A stretch of 64,000 nt of DNA, from contig CM064509.1 in the NCBI GenBank assembly GCA_032716605.1, forward strand, positions 50,165,990 to 50,229,989. The letters run 5' to 3'. Source of the stretch: Paralithodes platypus. Its lineage: Eukaryota; Arthropoda; Malacostraca; Decapoda; Lithodidae. The notes beneath the pieces are model-generated. The model searched no databases. It saw nothing but the letters and a program-made list of their open reading frames with translations, and was not told the origin of the DNA. The position numbers and the translations under genes were made by a program. Positions 21,150 through 34,260 of the stretch are shown in pieces (the stretch's first letter is position 1; the number at the start of each line of letters is the position of its first letter).

Positions 21150-24038
21150 TCATGGTTGAGGTATGGTTTTGGATCGTAGTTCGTAGTGGCATGGTTGAGT
21201 AGGTTCCTTTGGTGGGTTAAGAGGGGTGGTTTTGGGTGTGGTGTCGGAGGGGTTGGGGGTTGAGGTGGTGTTTTTTTTCTTGGTCGGTGTTGGGGGGGTG
21301 GGGGGGGGATTTTTTTTTGGGGGGGGGGAGGGGTGCGGCTTGGGTGGCGGGGCAGGGGGGGTTGGAGGTGGCATGTAAGGAAGGGCTGGAGTAGGGATGA
21401 CTGGGTCTGGGTGGGTGGTAGTGGTGGTGAGGTCATGGCTGGGTCCGGGTTGGGGTGTAGGGGAGGGTGTCTCGATTGGTTTGTATATGCGGATGAAACG
21501 GTTGCGCATTGTGCGGGTTTCTCCGTGATAATTGATGGAGGTCTGGTAGGCGTTTGGGACATGGGATACTGTGTATGGGCCTACGTAATGCGGGCCCAGT
21601 TTGTTAATGACTGGTAGTTTGGCCACCATTACGGTATCGTGGATGGCGAAGGGGCTTTTGTCTTCCAGGGCGTCGTGTTTTGTGTCTTGGCAGACTTGGG
21701 CGGTGTGGAGAGTGTCTTTGAGTTGTTGCAAGGGGTCAAGGCTGAATTGTGTAGTGGATGGTGTGGCTCGGTGATAGAAGGGTAGTAGGAGGGGGGCTGT
21801 GCCATATACTCGCTCGTGGGGGGAGATCCCGTCTTCTTTTGGGCAGGTGTTCATTCCCCATTGAATCATTTTTACTTGGCAGGCCCAGTCTGAGGTATTT
21901 AAAGCTATCATTCTTGTGCGGAGCTGGTTGTTGATGCTGCGGTGGCTTCTTTCGCAGACTGCGTTGCCCTGAGGTCAGTAGGGGGAGGAGTGCTTGATTT
22001 TGATGCCACAGAGCCTGGTGAACTCTTCCCAAATTTGTCCCTTAAATTCTGGGGCGTTGTCAGACAGAAGTGACAGGGGTATTCCGAAGACTGGCAAGAT
22101 TTCGGTGGCTAGTAGTGTGGCAATGGTTGTTGCTGTGTGGTCGGAAGTGGGGCAGGCGATTAGCAATTTGGAGTAGATGTCGACGAAGGTGACGATGTAG
22201 CAATTTCCGTGGCTAACGGGAAAAGGCCCTGTGACTAAGGAGAGGGTTTGGAATGGTTTTTGAGCGGAGAGGGCGCTGGTGGGTCCAGCTGTGCGGCACC
22301 TGTCCTTGCCCAGTGCACATGGCTTGCAAGATTCGGTTACTTTTCTTGCAATTCCGGAGGGGTTGATGGTCCAGTATTGGTCTTGGAATATCTTGAGCAT
22401 TTTGTTTTGTCCTAGGTGGATGCCGTTTCCTTCGTGGATTGCAATCATGTACTCTTGAGCAACCGTTGGCTCGACGACGATGTGTCCAGAGTCGGTTGTT
22501 AATTGGTCGCCCCAGCGGGTCAATTTGGAGAAAATTGTGTTGGGGATCCATTTAGGTTTGGTTTTTCTTTGCCAGGATTGGAGTAGGGTAGGCGGTGGTG
22601 GGGTGGAGTTGGGGTGGATGGAGGTGTTGATGAGGTCGGTGTGTTGTAGGGCTGCGAGGTTGGTGGGGATGTCCTCGGGTACAGGTAGGCGGGAGAGTGC
22701 ATCAGCGTTGGTGTGGAGTTTTCCGGGGCGGTAGTGGATGGCAAAGTCGTATTCTTCTAGGGTTTCCCTCCAACGTACTAATAGTGCTGAGTTTGTCTCC
22801 GATTTTCTGAGCCATTGTAAGCTTTGGTGGTCCGTAATGATATCTAACTTGGCGCCTGGGACAAAGGATCGGAAATGGTTTAAAGCCCAAATTACTCCGA
22901 GGCATTCACGCTTTGTGGCGGCGTAGTTTTGCTGGGCGGTGTTCAGGGTGGAGCTGGCATAAGCAATTACGTGTTCGGATCCATCCCGGATTTGGGCCAG
23001 GACAGCTCCGATGGTGTACAGGGACACGTCCGTGTACAGGCGGAAGGGTCGGGAATAATCTGGGAAGGCGACGGTGGGTGATTTTACCAGCTTGTTTTTC
23101 AGAGTCTCGAAGGCTAAGTGTCTTTCGGGGGTCCAGATGAATTCCGTGCCTTTGTGGGTGAGATGGTGGAGGGGTCTGGCGATGTTGGCAAAATGTGGGA
23201 TGAAACGTCTGTAGTAGGTGGCTAGCCCTAGAAAGGAGCGTACCCCTTTTACTGTAGTGGGAGGCTGTTGGTCTTTAATGGCGGAGAGTTTCTTGGGGTC
23301 TGGAGAGATGCCTGCGGAGGAGATTACGTGTCCTAAGAACCCTACGGTATTCCGGGCCATTTCGCATTTGGAGGGCTTAAGTTTCAACCCGGCGTCCTTG
23401 ATGCGTTGCAGTACTTGTCGTAGCCGATGAAGGTGTTCGGGCCAGGTTGCAGAGTAAACGATGATGTCGTCCAGGTAGGCTATGCAGGTCTCCCAGGTAA
23501 GTCCCTTTAATACGGACTCCATGAGGCGGGAGAAGGTGGCTGGGCCGTTACACAGGCCAAATGGTAAGACATTAAACTCGTACAGACGTCTGCCACTTGT
23601 GGAGAAGGCGGTTTTTTGTTGATGTTCGGGCTTGATGGGGACTTGCCAATATCCGGCTTGTAGATCTAAGGTGATGAACCATTTGGATCTGTGGAGGGAG
23701 TCGAGGGAGTCGTCGATCCTGGGTAGTGGAGTGGCATCTTTGATGGTGGCGTCGTTTAGCCGACGGTAGTCGACACAGAACCTGGTGGAGCCATCTTTTT
23801 TTTTCACGAGCACTACGGGTGATGACCAAGGGCTGACTGAAGGCGTGGCAATGCCGGCGTCCAACATCTCTTGAACCTGTTGGTCTTCCTCTTGGCGTTG
23901 GAGGGGGTTCTTCTGGCGGGAGGGTTGTCGTAGTGGGGGTCCGGTGGTATGAATGGCGTGTTGTTCTAGGTTCGTCCGTCCAATTTCTGTGGGAGTCTGG
24001 GCGAACACGTCACTAAAGTCATACAGTACTTGTTGCAT
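21150..24038 (-). pseudogene. Gypsy pol: RT, RNase H and integrase, with in-frame stop
   Basis: The first 687 codons hold the RT (CVDYRRLND, LDLQAGYWQ, LPFGLCNGPATF and YLDDIIVYS near 23460-23480) and RNase H (LYTDVSLYTIGAVLAQ, TDHQSL, NADALSRL). Then come the H2C2 zinc-binding motif (HLGQNKMLK...CKPCALGKDRC) and the integrase core (LLSDNAPEFKG). A TGA at 21975-21977 interrupts. The same frame continues to 21150 with the catalytic-Glu region (CERSHRS) and a chromatin-facing tail (KLGPHYVGPYTV). At the position of the first catalytic Asp (before TGPFP) the residue is Leu (TTA, near 22236). Stop and substitution make the integrase non-functional as read. Confidence 0.93.
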
Positions 24039-24621
24039 CTGGCTTTGTTGCAGGGGGGTTAAGGAGTCGGGGATGGTGGGTAATGTAGGAGTTTCGGTGG
24101 GGGTTGTGGGTGGAGTGATGACCTCGTCAAAGGTTTCGAGGTCGCCGACGATTAAACCTTGGGGAACAGTTAGTACATCGTCTGAAATATTTGCAATGAG
24201 AATGGTATTTTGCTGGGAGGATAATATGGCAGGTTGAATGATACACCAGTTTTAGGTTATGGATGGGTTAGAGGGGGTCAAAATCATGGTCTTGTGGGGC
24301 ATGCGTTTTAGGGGCACCCATCGTTGATGGTTAAGGGGGATGGTGATTTTGTTTTGGATCATAGCAGGACTTATTATGGTCAGAGAAGGAGGTGGATGGT
24401 CAGAGTTGCGTAATGGAGAAGGTGTGTGGTTTGGAATTTTTTGTTTTTTTCGTTTTGAGGTTTAGTTTGGAGTTTCGCCTTTGTTTGGGGGTGGTGTTGG
24501 CGGTTGGGTTTGTCATGCAGGGTTGACGGGTTAGGTGGTTTCTTTGGTTTGGTGGAATGGTGTGTGGGTGTTGGGTGATTAGGCTTCACTTTGCTCTGAC
24601 TTTGTTTGGGGGTCGGGCAGG

Positions 24622-25043
24622 TTAGGGGTGGTTGTTTATGGGGGTGTTTTTTTTTTTTTTGAACGTGATTAGGCATTGGCCACAGTCGACGTGAGCCTGC
24701 AATTTGTGAAGTAGATCGAGTCCCAGGTACCCGTCATAATGTTGGCAGTCTGAATGAAAGATCACGAAGGAGTGATGGCACTTAGCGTAAGGGGCGGGGG
24801 TGGTCACATATAAAGGACGAGTTTCTCCCCTGACACATAGGGGCCGTCCCCGGCACTGATTAATTTGGACTTGGTTGTGTGAATGTCTCCGAACTTTCTA
24901 TGGTGTTTGTCGTAGAAGGAACTGAATATGCAAGATCGGGAAGCTCCGGTGTCTATGAGCAAGCGTACAGGAATTCCCTGAAGTTGAGCAAGGTGGTAAA
25001 TAGCGGGTGCTCGGTCATTTATAGTGTCCCCCGCCGAAGCCAT
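24622..25043 (-). pseudogene. Gypsy aspartic protease
   Basis: The minus strand encodes VRLLIDTGASRSCIF, the retropepsin active-site block (DTGA), at 25043-24804. After a small frame shift it encodes GYLGLDLLHKLQAHVD (24807-24622), the C-terminal block that supports the active site. The protease would cut Gag-Pol during particle maturation. A lysine/proline/threonine-rich linker of low complexity follows to about 24040. Confidence 0.82.
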
Positions 25044-25059
25044 GGTTGGCGGGGGATGA

Positions 25060-25935
25060 TTTAAAAATCCTAGGGGTCGGCTTCCGCTTCTCCCAGGACC
25101 TCCTCCGTCCCTTGATCTGTTTCGGGGTGAGCGACGCCCTCGTCATCGAGGTCTTGGACTTCGTCGCCCCCGATCAACTCTTCCTTATTGGCAGAGATGC
25201 GGGGTTGGGCGGGGTGATATTTGGCGGAGTCCCGGATGTCATGAAGGGCACATTTATGGTTACAGGTGGGGAAGTCATAAGGGTTGATAATAACATGAGT
25301 GGGGTTCTTACTTTTGTTGTTGTTGTAGGCCTGGTTTTTGTTGTAGACTCGGCGGATGGGGTTGGGGTTGAACCGGGGTCAGAGGGGTTGGGGTTTGGCC
25401 GAGTGGTAGGTGGGTGTGGTGGCCGATGGTTGGGTTGTGGTCAGGGGGTGGTTGGTGAACCTCTTAATGGCGGCGATGGTGCTAGTCTTCTGGGGGTGTA
25501 CCGCCAGGATTCTCCTGATGGTGATGAGGTCGCGTTGGAACCCGACCGGGTCGTGCACTGCAAAGTATTCGCGAACTGCTGAGGGCAAAGCTTGAACGAG
25601 ATTGACCAGGATGCGTTGGTCTTGTTGCACTTTAGGGAGAGTGGGGAAAGCGGTTTGATTTGTTGTGAGACAGAAATTAATGTGGCGTCTAGGTCTCCTT
25701 CGTTCTTTATTTCTTTAATGCGAGCATGGGCAATGAAGATGCCTAGTGAGGGCTTAATAGCCACGATAACTATGGGCCGGAACTGGTCCCAAGGGAGCAT
25801 GGGGTTAACCTGTGATGCAACAAGGGAAACGGCTTTTCCCAGGTGCGTTAGTAGTACGGCGATTTTCTCTCGGATTGGGGATATTTCTGTTTAGTGATGT
25901 GAATGCAATGATATCTTCCATCCGAATCAAGAACC
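25060..25935 (-). pseudogene. Gypsy gag, frameshifted
   Basis: The likely start (MEDIIAFTSLNRN) lies just inside the LTR. A one-base shift follows, then KIAVLLTHLGKAVSLVASQ and MLPWDQFRPIVIVAIKPSLG. Another shift leads to VNLVQALPSAVREYFAVHD and the C-terminal part. The order Gag-protease-RT supports the assignment, although Gag itself is poorly conserved. A possible single Cys/His cluster (CNHKCALHD) precedes the protease. At least two frameshifts mean no full Gag is made. Confidence 0.65.
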
Positions 25936-25949
25936 ACTGCTGCCTCCAA
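25932..25949 (-). other. Candidate primer-binding site of the Gypsy element
   Basis: Directly after the 5' LTR (minus strand) the sequence is TTGGAGGCAGCAGTGG. A TGG two bases inside the LTR is the standard position for pairing with the CCA end of a primer tRNA. I cannot name the tRNA from memory. Confidence 0.5.
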
Positions 25950-28170
25950 TGTTATGCCCTGGTTTTATTCAGGATTAACTATTGCGTAAGTGAGTTCTGC
26001 AAGACTGGGACGGCTCGTTTCACATACATACACACCAGGGATCAATAGAACACGTTAAGTAGAATCACAGGATGATATTTGTAATACAGCGTTATTTATC
26101 AAACACACTCACGGTATAGAAAAAGAATCAATTCACTTTAGAGAACATGAGTAGGAGTAATAAGTTCAGTAGTAAGAGCTTGGTCTTTCAATTCTCCGAG
26201 CACAATCGTGGATCTGGATTAGAGTATGCACTGCCACTTCCGAATCTCGGGTATTATTCTTCCGATACGGTCATGATAAGAAGTGATAAGAAAGTCACTC
26301 GAGGGGGGGGGGGGGGGCACTGATTCCTTTTACACAGTATCTGATACAGTTCGTTGCTTTAGGCCTAGGGTTTTAGTTATCCGATTAAGTGGGGGCTAAC
26401 GTTGAGTTTCAACTTTACACAATCTAGCAGAGTCAAGTAAGCAATTATTTACATATACCTTTAACCGTTAATGCGCGGATGGGAATTCGTCACTGAGATT
26501 AAATCAGGTTTTACGACCTATCCCTTAATTTGCGGGATCACAGAATATCTATACCACAACATCCAATTTAGGAATAACTCGTGTTGCGGCTGCGGGTAAA
26601 TACTGTCGCGGTAATTATCTCTTAATACACTTACTAGAACGAAATCTCTGGCAAATCCAGGGGACTCTAGGATCAAACTCGAAACACTCTTCACGGTTCG
26701 CGAATAACTCAAGGGTGAACATAGGCAAACACAACGGGTTGGTAACACGGTATCTCTACACTGATGCTATAATACAGAATCGTGCCCGGTCAGGTTATCT
26801 TCTTTCTCCTCTTGAATCTGGCGTCGTCGGGGGGCTTCTCGACTGCTCCAGGGGGCCGTCCAGGGTGTCCAGTTTTGTGAAGATGTTACAGATGGGTCGG
26901 TTGACCGGTGATGAAGTTGAGTTAAGGTTCTCTCCTATGGATCTTAAATGGTCTGCTTCCTGGCAGGGCCAGAGGAGCGTCTCATCGAACGAACGTAAGC
27001 AGTGTCTATGCGCGGAGTTTGCTTAACTGTCTCTGATCCATGACGAGAGGTTCAATCAACCCAAGAACACAGTAGATCTTTCTACCCTAGATCTCTGTGT
27101 ATGTGTGGAGATATATATATTGCTCGTAGGTCTCTATGTTAACCGGCGGGTTGCCGCGATTAATACAGATCCAGGAAAATAATACATCAAGTCCTGGTGT
27201 TCAGCTTGCGGGGTGCCGGTCATCTGTCAGCAGGCGAGTAAAACAGTCTTCAAGCAGAGCGAGGTGCCGCTCGGCAAAAAGCTATATTTGTACTTCTGCC
27301 CGCTCTCCTCCTCTCGGGGTTTATATATGGCAGGGTGACTCGGTGTTGCCGGGGCCGGGGGCTGGTGATTGTTTGTCATTGCTGGTGTGTTGGTTTCCGG
27401 GCAGGGCAATCTTGGCCTGCCAGGGGTAGCCCCACAGGGGGCTCACTTCAAGGGGGAGAGAAGAGGAGGTTGATGCATAACCTCCAGGGCTGGAGCTAAC
27501 AGGCTCCTCAAGTTGGCAAGATGGTGGAGGAGTGGGTGATGCTGGAGGCGGGTGTTGCCGGGGCTGAGTGGCCCCTTCCATAGTCGGGGCCAGGGCGGCG
27601 TTGCAGGGGCTGTGGAGTCAGCATCTGGCAATCTGGCCCTTCGTTCCCAATGCTCTGAATTAGATAACAGGGTTAGTTCACACACCGGCATATAAGAATA
27701 AATAATCGCAGGCGTTACGGCAAGCGTGTTGTTGTTCACGGAGATTGGGGCGGAGCACCTCGGCCAGAAGGGTCAGCTGGCTAATTGCCCGACTTTTATA
27801 AGTAAGTTGCTTTTTAAGGTAAGGAAGGAAAGGGGGGGGAAAATGGTGAACAGTCCTCTCATACCCGTAGGCCTTTGTGAGGTTGAATAACAAGTCCTGC
27901 CATACTTCATAGGTGCTGGCATGTGCATACAGGTGGTGGTTAACGCGGGTGCCTTAGTGGTCCCGTATGCCGGGGTTGAGGAGGGCGGCGCAGGTAGGAG
28001 TCCCTCCAGGATTGGACACGGCTTGATGGCCGAGTTAATTTGTTGTTGTCGGGCCCACCAGGGTTAGGTGGAAATACCCACATAGACTACGTCTGGATAA
28101 GGGGAGAGGAATCCAGAGAGAGAGAGAAAAATACAGACAAATAGTTGATCAATAAGGTAGGGCATACATA

Positions 28171-28653
28171 GGGGAGATGTGGCAGAGTGGTCTTGCCACT
28201 GGGCAGGTAATCCAATGGACCCGGGTTCGAATCCCAATATGTCAATGGGAAGATATTATTGGGATGGAATTTGTGCTGTACCTAGTTTCAGTGCATTACC
28301 ACAACACACCGAAATGCCAAAAAAATACCCTCATTGTTCCCTGATTAAATAGCATTGTATGAATATTCCCATATTCAAAATATGTTACAGGGGGGCAATG
28401 CCTAGTGAGTTAATTGCTCAATAGGTGGCGTTCTGAGAGTGAGGGTCCGAGTGTGGGGGGTGAGACTGTGAAGCACAGAGGCGAAGCGGCTTCAGAGATG
28501 GAATTGCTTCGAGCCGGGGTGCTTCGCATGTCTCACTCCCTAGACTGGAACAAGACCTCACGGGCCTCACCATGTTCAGCTGTGTAGTGTAAAGGCTCTC
28601 AGCCTATGCCCGGGAGGGAGTAGTTGGGATATAGAAAAAAAAAAAAAAAAAAC
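28171..28653 (+). mobile_element. tRNA-derived SINE, copy 2, inside the Gypsy LTR
   Basis: Box A is TGGCAGAGTGG at 28180-28190 and box B is GGTTCGAATCC at 28224-28234. The body and poly-A tail are as in copy 1. The left LTR provides the empty site (GCATGCATAACTAGGTGGC). Comparison shows loss or change of about 3 bp at the junction and no evident target duplication. Confidence 0.93.
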
Positions 28654-29506
28654 AGGTGGCAGTATCGTTGTCATGATTATGGTGACAGATTGGTTCGGTT
28701 ACGTACCTAAGGCAACCACGATGCAAAGCATTGGCTCTTCCGTTGTGTGGTTATCTCATCATATATGCATGCACAGTTGGCACACCGCTTGGTTGCAAAC
28801 GAAAAACAGAAAAAAGGATAGGCCGTGTGAATTGTAGTCCGAGAAGGTAGCGTTTGACGAGGCGTGTAGAAGACGTGTGGAACGAAGAATTAGAAAGGAA
28901 AAAAAACATGTTAGATTATGTAACACAAAAGTTATGGGAAGAATACTGCGTGAGGTTTATGGTTCGTTCACTAGTCTAAAGTTAGGAGGTTAGTCAGCAT
29001 GCGGGGTTAGCAGGTAATTAAGAGAACTTACACTAGGTAGTGGTATAAATCAACATAAGAACTGGCCTCGTTTATATACTGATATCCTCGCATCTTAGAC
29101 GGCAGTGCAATTATCATTATCATGGTGATGGGCGGTTTTGGTCACGTACCTGGGGCAAACACGCGGCGCGAGGCATTGGTGCTCCCGTGGCGTGGTCAGG
29201 TCGTTGTCTACTCATGCACGGCTGGCACTGCCTGGTTGCAACGGAAAAGGATAGGATCATGTGAACTGTAGTCCTAGAAGGAAGTGTCTTGACGAGGCGT
29301 GTAGAAGGCGTGTGGAGGGAGGCTAGAAAAGAAAAGCAGGCTGGATTATGTAATGCAAGCGTTAGGGAAAAATAGAGTGTGCGAGGTGACGGTTTCCTTA
29401 TTATTCTACGGTTAGTAGGTCAGTCATCATGCGGGGTTAGTATGTTAATAAGTAACAAGTCAAATGGTAATGACATAATCAATATCTAATTGGTACAGTT
29501 ATATAT

Positions 29507-29813
29507 TTATTAGTGGCCCCTCCATCATTGACGAACATGCCTATTACATAAGGCATCCTCTTCAAACACTAATCCGCCGTAGTTTGAATCTACCGCGCAG
29601 AGCATTTAAAAACTGAGGAGCCTTCATCATGAGCGCACGCGACCTCACTCATGGCTTCAGTCATTATGAATTGGGTTCTCACTACGAAAAACTTCGTAAA
29701 AAATAAAAACAAAAAGAAAATAAGAATAACTATCCAATAAGCTTTCCATCATATCGTGGATGTACTTGTGTGGATTTCTGACCAGACGCTGATTCAGGCG
29801 TCATTCCTCCTTC
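29507..29813. repeat. DIRS left inverted terminal repeat
   Basis: It begins TTATTAGTGGCCCC and ends GGCGTCATTCCTCCTTC. It is the near-perfect reverse complement of 37850-38158, with a few differences at the outer tip (TGGAGGGG against TTACGGGG when aligned). Confidence 0.95.
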
Positions 29814-31607
29814 TCTGCTCTGCGCTCAGCCTGCCCGGACGTACCTTCCAGGCTCCGCTGGTTCCGCATTCGTTGCGTCCCTAGTGAGTTTTTTCTCATT
29901 TGTTTACTCTAGGATGTATCGAGTAAGGTTAGGATAGGCGTAGCAGGAGTGTCCTGGGCTGGTTGCCCGCAGTGCAGTGTATTTTGGGTCGTGTGTATGG
30001 GGCATCTATTTCGGATGTACCCTCATGGTCCTGTTGTGGACACGTGAACTTTTCACAGTTGTGTTAGTTTGTGATGCAGGCGGCTTTCATTACGCGTTAA
30101 TTATTGTTGCCTTTTATCCTTCTGATGAGGTAAGCTGTGTTTTTTCTGACGTTCCCAGCGTATTTTTCTTCACTTAGTGAAGTTTTTTCTGGGTCCGTGT
30201 CAGGCTTCCCGGAGTGGGAAGTTATCGCTACGGTGGTGTGTTGGCGGTGGTTCCTGTTGTGATATTCCAATGTGTGTTTATATTTCAACTATTTTCATGC
30301 CGTCTACCTAGGCCTAGCCAGCCGCTCGTAGCTTTGCCACATGTCTAGTGTTATTATTTATTTTATAAATATGCCCTACTGTGTCATGTGTATCCGGGTT
30401 TTAGTTGTGTATTGGCTAATTCCTCGGACTATAATTGTTTCCTGGTTTAGTTGTGTATTGGCTAATTCCACGGATTATGTTGTGACCTTGGTTAGTCGTG
30501 CGTGACTCTCCTCGTGTCGTATTGTTCAGATGGTGTCTGTTCAGGGTGGGGCTTGCCTTCCGGCGGGTTTTTTCTCGGTTTCACCATGAAAAATCCTGAC
30601 CGATGAGCAGTGTTGGGCCACACGTGGTTTTTAACTCTGGCTGGTTCCCCGGCGTGGGGAGGTGTCTGTGGCTCTCCAGGACTGCGTCTCTGTGGGTGCC
30701 TGGTTTCAGGCCTCCTTTAATTCCCGGCGGGATGGCTGTACCCATCCTTATATATATATATATAAATATAAAAAACGACGTTCTTGCGAACATTCGTTTT
30801 TATAGGTTTTTTCTACCTGGTTTACGACAACCACATGGAAAACCTAGCTGTTGTTTAGGCGTTCCTCCCCGGCGATCTTTTACAAAGAAGTGGGGTCAGG
30901 AACTTGTGGGGTTAACTTTTAGACTTCTCACCCGGCGGGTGCACCTGAGCAGGGTGGGATAAACGACTTAGGTCTCATATAGTTAACCAATCCATTTTAG
31001 TGATACTCTGTGTATCGCTGCCTTTACTCTTACGGCAATTGAAGGTTCAGTGAGGTTTAACCAAATCGATTCCCACACCCGGCGGGTGCTCCTAAGTGGA
31101 GGAACTAAGGAATTTATAACAAATTCAATTTCGATTAACCTTAATTTGGTGATACATTCAGTATCGCCGCCTTCTATTTTTACGACGATCTTTTGGGACA
31201 ATTCGTTAAAAAATCAGATCTCGTATATTCCTGCCCTGGGCTATTCTACTAAAATATTTCAAGGGCCGGCGTCTTTATGAGGGGGGCTTTGTTACAAAAT
31301 TGAATCTTGAGACAGTCACCACCTCCTACAGACTATAAGTGCCATACTGGACCATTATATCAGAGGGTATTCTTCATGTTCTTTAGCTAAAAAGATTTGT
31401 TTAGCCTCTTTACACCCCGCCGCGTAGCGAGATGTGTTAGCTGTGTCTTTGCATCCCGTTACCCGGCGGGTTATTAACACTTGTATGCGAACACTTGGGT
31501 TAACCTTATGAGCATTAATTCCTGGAAATTTTTCTTTATTTTTCCAGAGCTGAGCTCCGGCGGACCAATACAGACCCGGCGGTAGTTTCCTCACACCAGT
31601 CTCTGTC
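29814..31607 (+). promoter_or_regulatory. DIRS 5' leader with ten CCGGCG hexamers and repeated modules
   Basis: This is about 1.8 kb with no long frame upstream of Gag. CCGGCG occurs at 30560, 30649, 30724, 30869, 30932, 31079, 31266, 31463, 31557 and 31576, all on the plus strand. Several are part of CACCCGGCGGGTG, which can form a small stem. A module of about 147 bp (GTGATAC...ATCGC then a TTACGRC-type segment) is repeated in diverged form at 30930-31200. A 25-bp phrase around GTGTATTGGCTAATTCC is duplicated near 30410 and 30460. The role is unknown; promoter, packaging or cis-translation control are possible. Confidence 0.6.
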
Positions 31608-34260
31608 ATGGCTACTGTGGCCCCAGTTTTTGCCCTGTGCATTACCCCTACTTGCGCGGGTATCCCGATTTTTGCGCATACCCTTTGCATAAGGTGTGTT
31701 AAATGTCTAGACCGTTCAAGGGGTCTCTGGGTTACACTTAATTGTTCCTTTTGCTCCCAATTAGCCAATAAAGTCCTGTGTGACAATGACAAGACCGCGG
31801 CGGTAGCGTTGAGAGAGGTCAGACAACAAATGTCGGCCTACACTACCATTGTCGCACATAAGTCACTTCAATGTGACAACGTCCCACTTTGGGATAAGTT
31901 GCTGTCAGAGCACCCTCCCCCTAAACGTACCTCTAGAGTAACGGGTTTTAAGCCGACAGAGACTAGCCAGGGTTCTGTATCGTCTGTGGATACGTCTAAA
32001 CGCCCGAGAGAGCCTACTCCCCCGGCAGCCACCTCCTCGTCACAGGCGAGATCGAGGTCAAGGTCACCTCTCAGACAGCAGTCTTCAAGTCGTGCCTCTT
32101 CCCCGGCGAGTAAGAAGAGTAAGACTGAAGCTTCCACCAGTGGTCATGGTGGTGATTCTTCCAAATCTAGGTCTAGTTCGCGGTCACACCGTAGCCACAA
32201 ATCCTCCAAAAAGGATTCCCATAGGAAGTCCTCTCGACATTCTCCTAAGTCTAGTGCATCTCGTCGTACCTCTACACCTGAAAATGTTTCTGTTACAGCC
32301 TCAGAGTATAGTGAAGCGCCTGTCCCTAAACAAGATTTACCTATTGATATTTTAACCCTAGAAACGGAAAGTTCAGGAAATTCAATAATTGAGAATGTTT
32401 CAGACTCTCAAGAGAGCGTAGGCCAGAGCCTCGGTGTTTGGCGGTTTGCTCAACCAGGGTCTGACCATCCACGTCCGACTCATACGAGTCACACAGTAGC
32501 CGATGTCCACAGGGACGCGGCGACCCCATCCTCTATCCCTGACTTATCTTGGAAACAAGGTGCCCCTGCCTCGGCGGGGTCTTCTCAGGAGGATCGGGAG
32601 GAACAAGATGAAGTGTCAATAATTTCAGATAGGGATGGACAAGGGTCAGGCTCAGGCCTGGACGCCGCCCATGATAATACTGATTCACCTGAAAGTTCTG
32701 CATCTAACCAGTTTGTTACAGCACAAGAAATTGATGGGTTACTTACTCATGCTCTATCTAAATTCTTTAGTCAACAACGAGAAAACCCCACAATGGACTT
32801 GGGGGCTCCCTTGACAAGTTCTGCGGTACGGCCTCTGATAACGTCAATCGATTTATCTAAGATTCCTAACCCTCCTACTCTGTCACCAGCAGGGAGCTCT
32901 AAGCCAGCTACGGCGGCATTCACTACGTCAAATGTCAGGGTCATCACGGATGTTAATCCACCCCCTCTAGACAAAGCGCCTCTTAGAAAGGTAGCTATGC
33001 CCCTGCTTTATGGGCCAGACGAGTCATGGGTTCTTTTGAACCCCTCTAAGCCAGAGCTTGCCCAGCCTACCTTGCCAGGGGAACTCCCGGTACCACGTGA
33101 GTGGTTTATCCAGGGAAATAAGTCAAAGAAATTAAGGGCATTGGATGCCTTGGGTAATGTTTTGGACGTAAATATCAAGGTTATACCTAGTTATTATCAT
33201 CAGGATTATTTTGTTTATGCATCTAAGCCTGCTTTACCCCCTGCCTCAGCTTCAAAACTTTTTTCAGACTGGTCTAAGCTGGATGGGTTTAATGATATTA
33301 AGGCTCTGTCGGCTCTTACTCCTGAACTAGATTTACAGACCGTCACAGACGAGACAGCTAATCCAGTGTTGAAGGTGGGACAGTTGGGACCAGGACCTTG
33401 GGTGGATTGGGAGGTAGAGGCTCAAAACTTTGCAACCACTTTCACTTCTAAATCTTCCCACCAGATCCCTCAGGATACACATTCATGGTTCTCCATGCCA
33501 GTAGGTTCTGCCGGCGGAGTTCCGTCAGCTTTATTTTCTTTTCTAGCTGCCCCTAAGATTAATCTTTGTGAACTAAAGGACCCATTCACTACCCCTACCC
33601 CTACTCACCTAGACAGAGAATTTAGGCTAAGGGGAAAAGCTTTCCGCCTGTTTTCACAGTACATAGTTTCTCAGCAGGTGGCTAAGTCTTTACTCAGGTC
33701 TACTCAGGCAATCGCAGACGCGGATGCTCGAAGATCAGTTGAGTTATCCCGGCGTCTGATTCTTCAGTCGTCGATTCAATCCTTAGGTGACATACGCACA
33801 GCCTTACTTGAGGCGGTGCGAGCACGACAGGATCTTAGGATGTCATTAGTTCGCAAGCTGCCTGATCGCATTGCTAACCAGGTGGTAATGTCCCCAGTAC
33901 TTACTCCTTCTTTAATGTCCCCTGATGTATGGCGAACAGTGTTTAACATGGCACAGGCCGTGAAGCACAGTCCCGCACAGGCTAAGAAACCTGCATTTAA
34001 CTTCCCCAAACCTAAGCCTCCTACTAAAGCTCAGCCAGGGGGTTCTAAGCCGTTTCTTCCGCCTAAGTCCTCCCAATCCCCCCTGGGTCAGTACAGGCAT
34101 AGACAGAGAGGGTTTTCAGGACAGAGAGGACGCGGCCAGTATAAGCCGGGGCAGGGCCAGTCTTCGGCCCACACCAGCCAGCCGGCGAAGCGTCCAACAC
34201 CACCAAACCCACCATCAAAAACTAAAGTCTCTCTCACTCCCAGTGCCTATCTTAAAGCCG
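31608..34260 (+). CDS. DIRS Gag-like protein (N-terminal part of a 1,830-codon frame)
   Basis: The frame starts at ATG 31608. Residues 30-49 hold a CxxC...CxxC pair (CVKC, CSFC), a likely zinc ribbon. Residues about 140-220 are Arg/Ser-rich (RSRSRSPLR), followed by an acidic Ser-rich linker. The region from about residue 430 to 800 resembles a folded capsid-like core (for example EWFIQGNKSKKLRALDALGN). A basic Gly/Gln/Pro-rich tail follows. DIRS Gag proteins are expected to package the element RNA. The frame does not stop at the RT but runs on to 37100, so Gag and recombinase share one frame. Assignment as Gag rests on position and composition. Confidence 0.75.
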
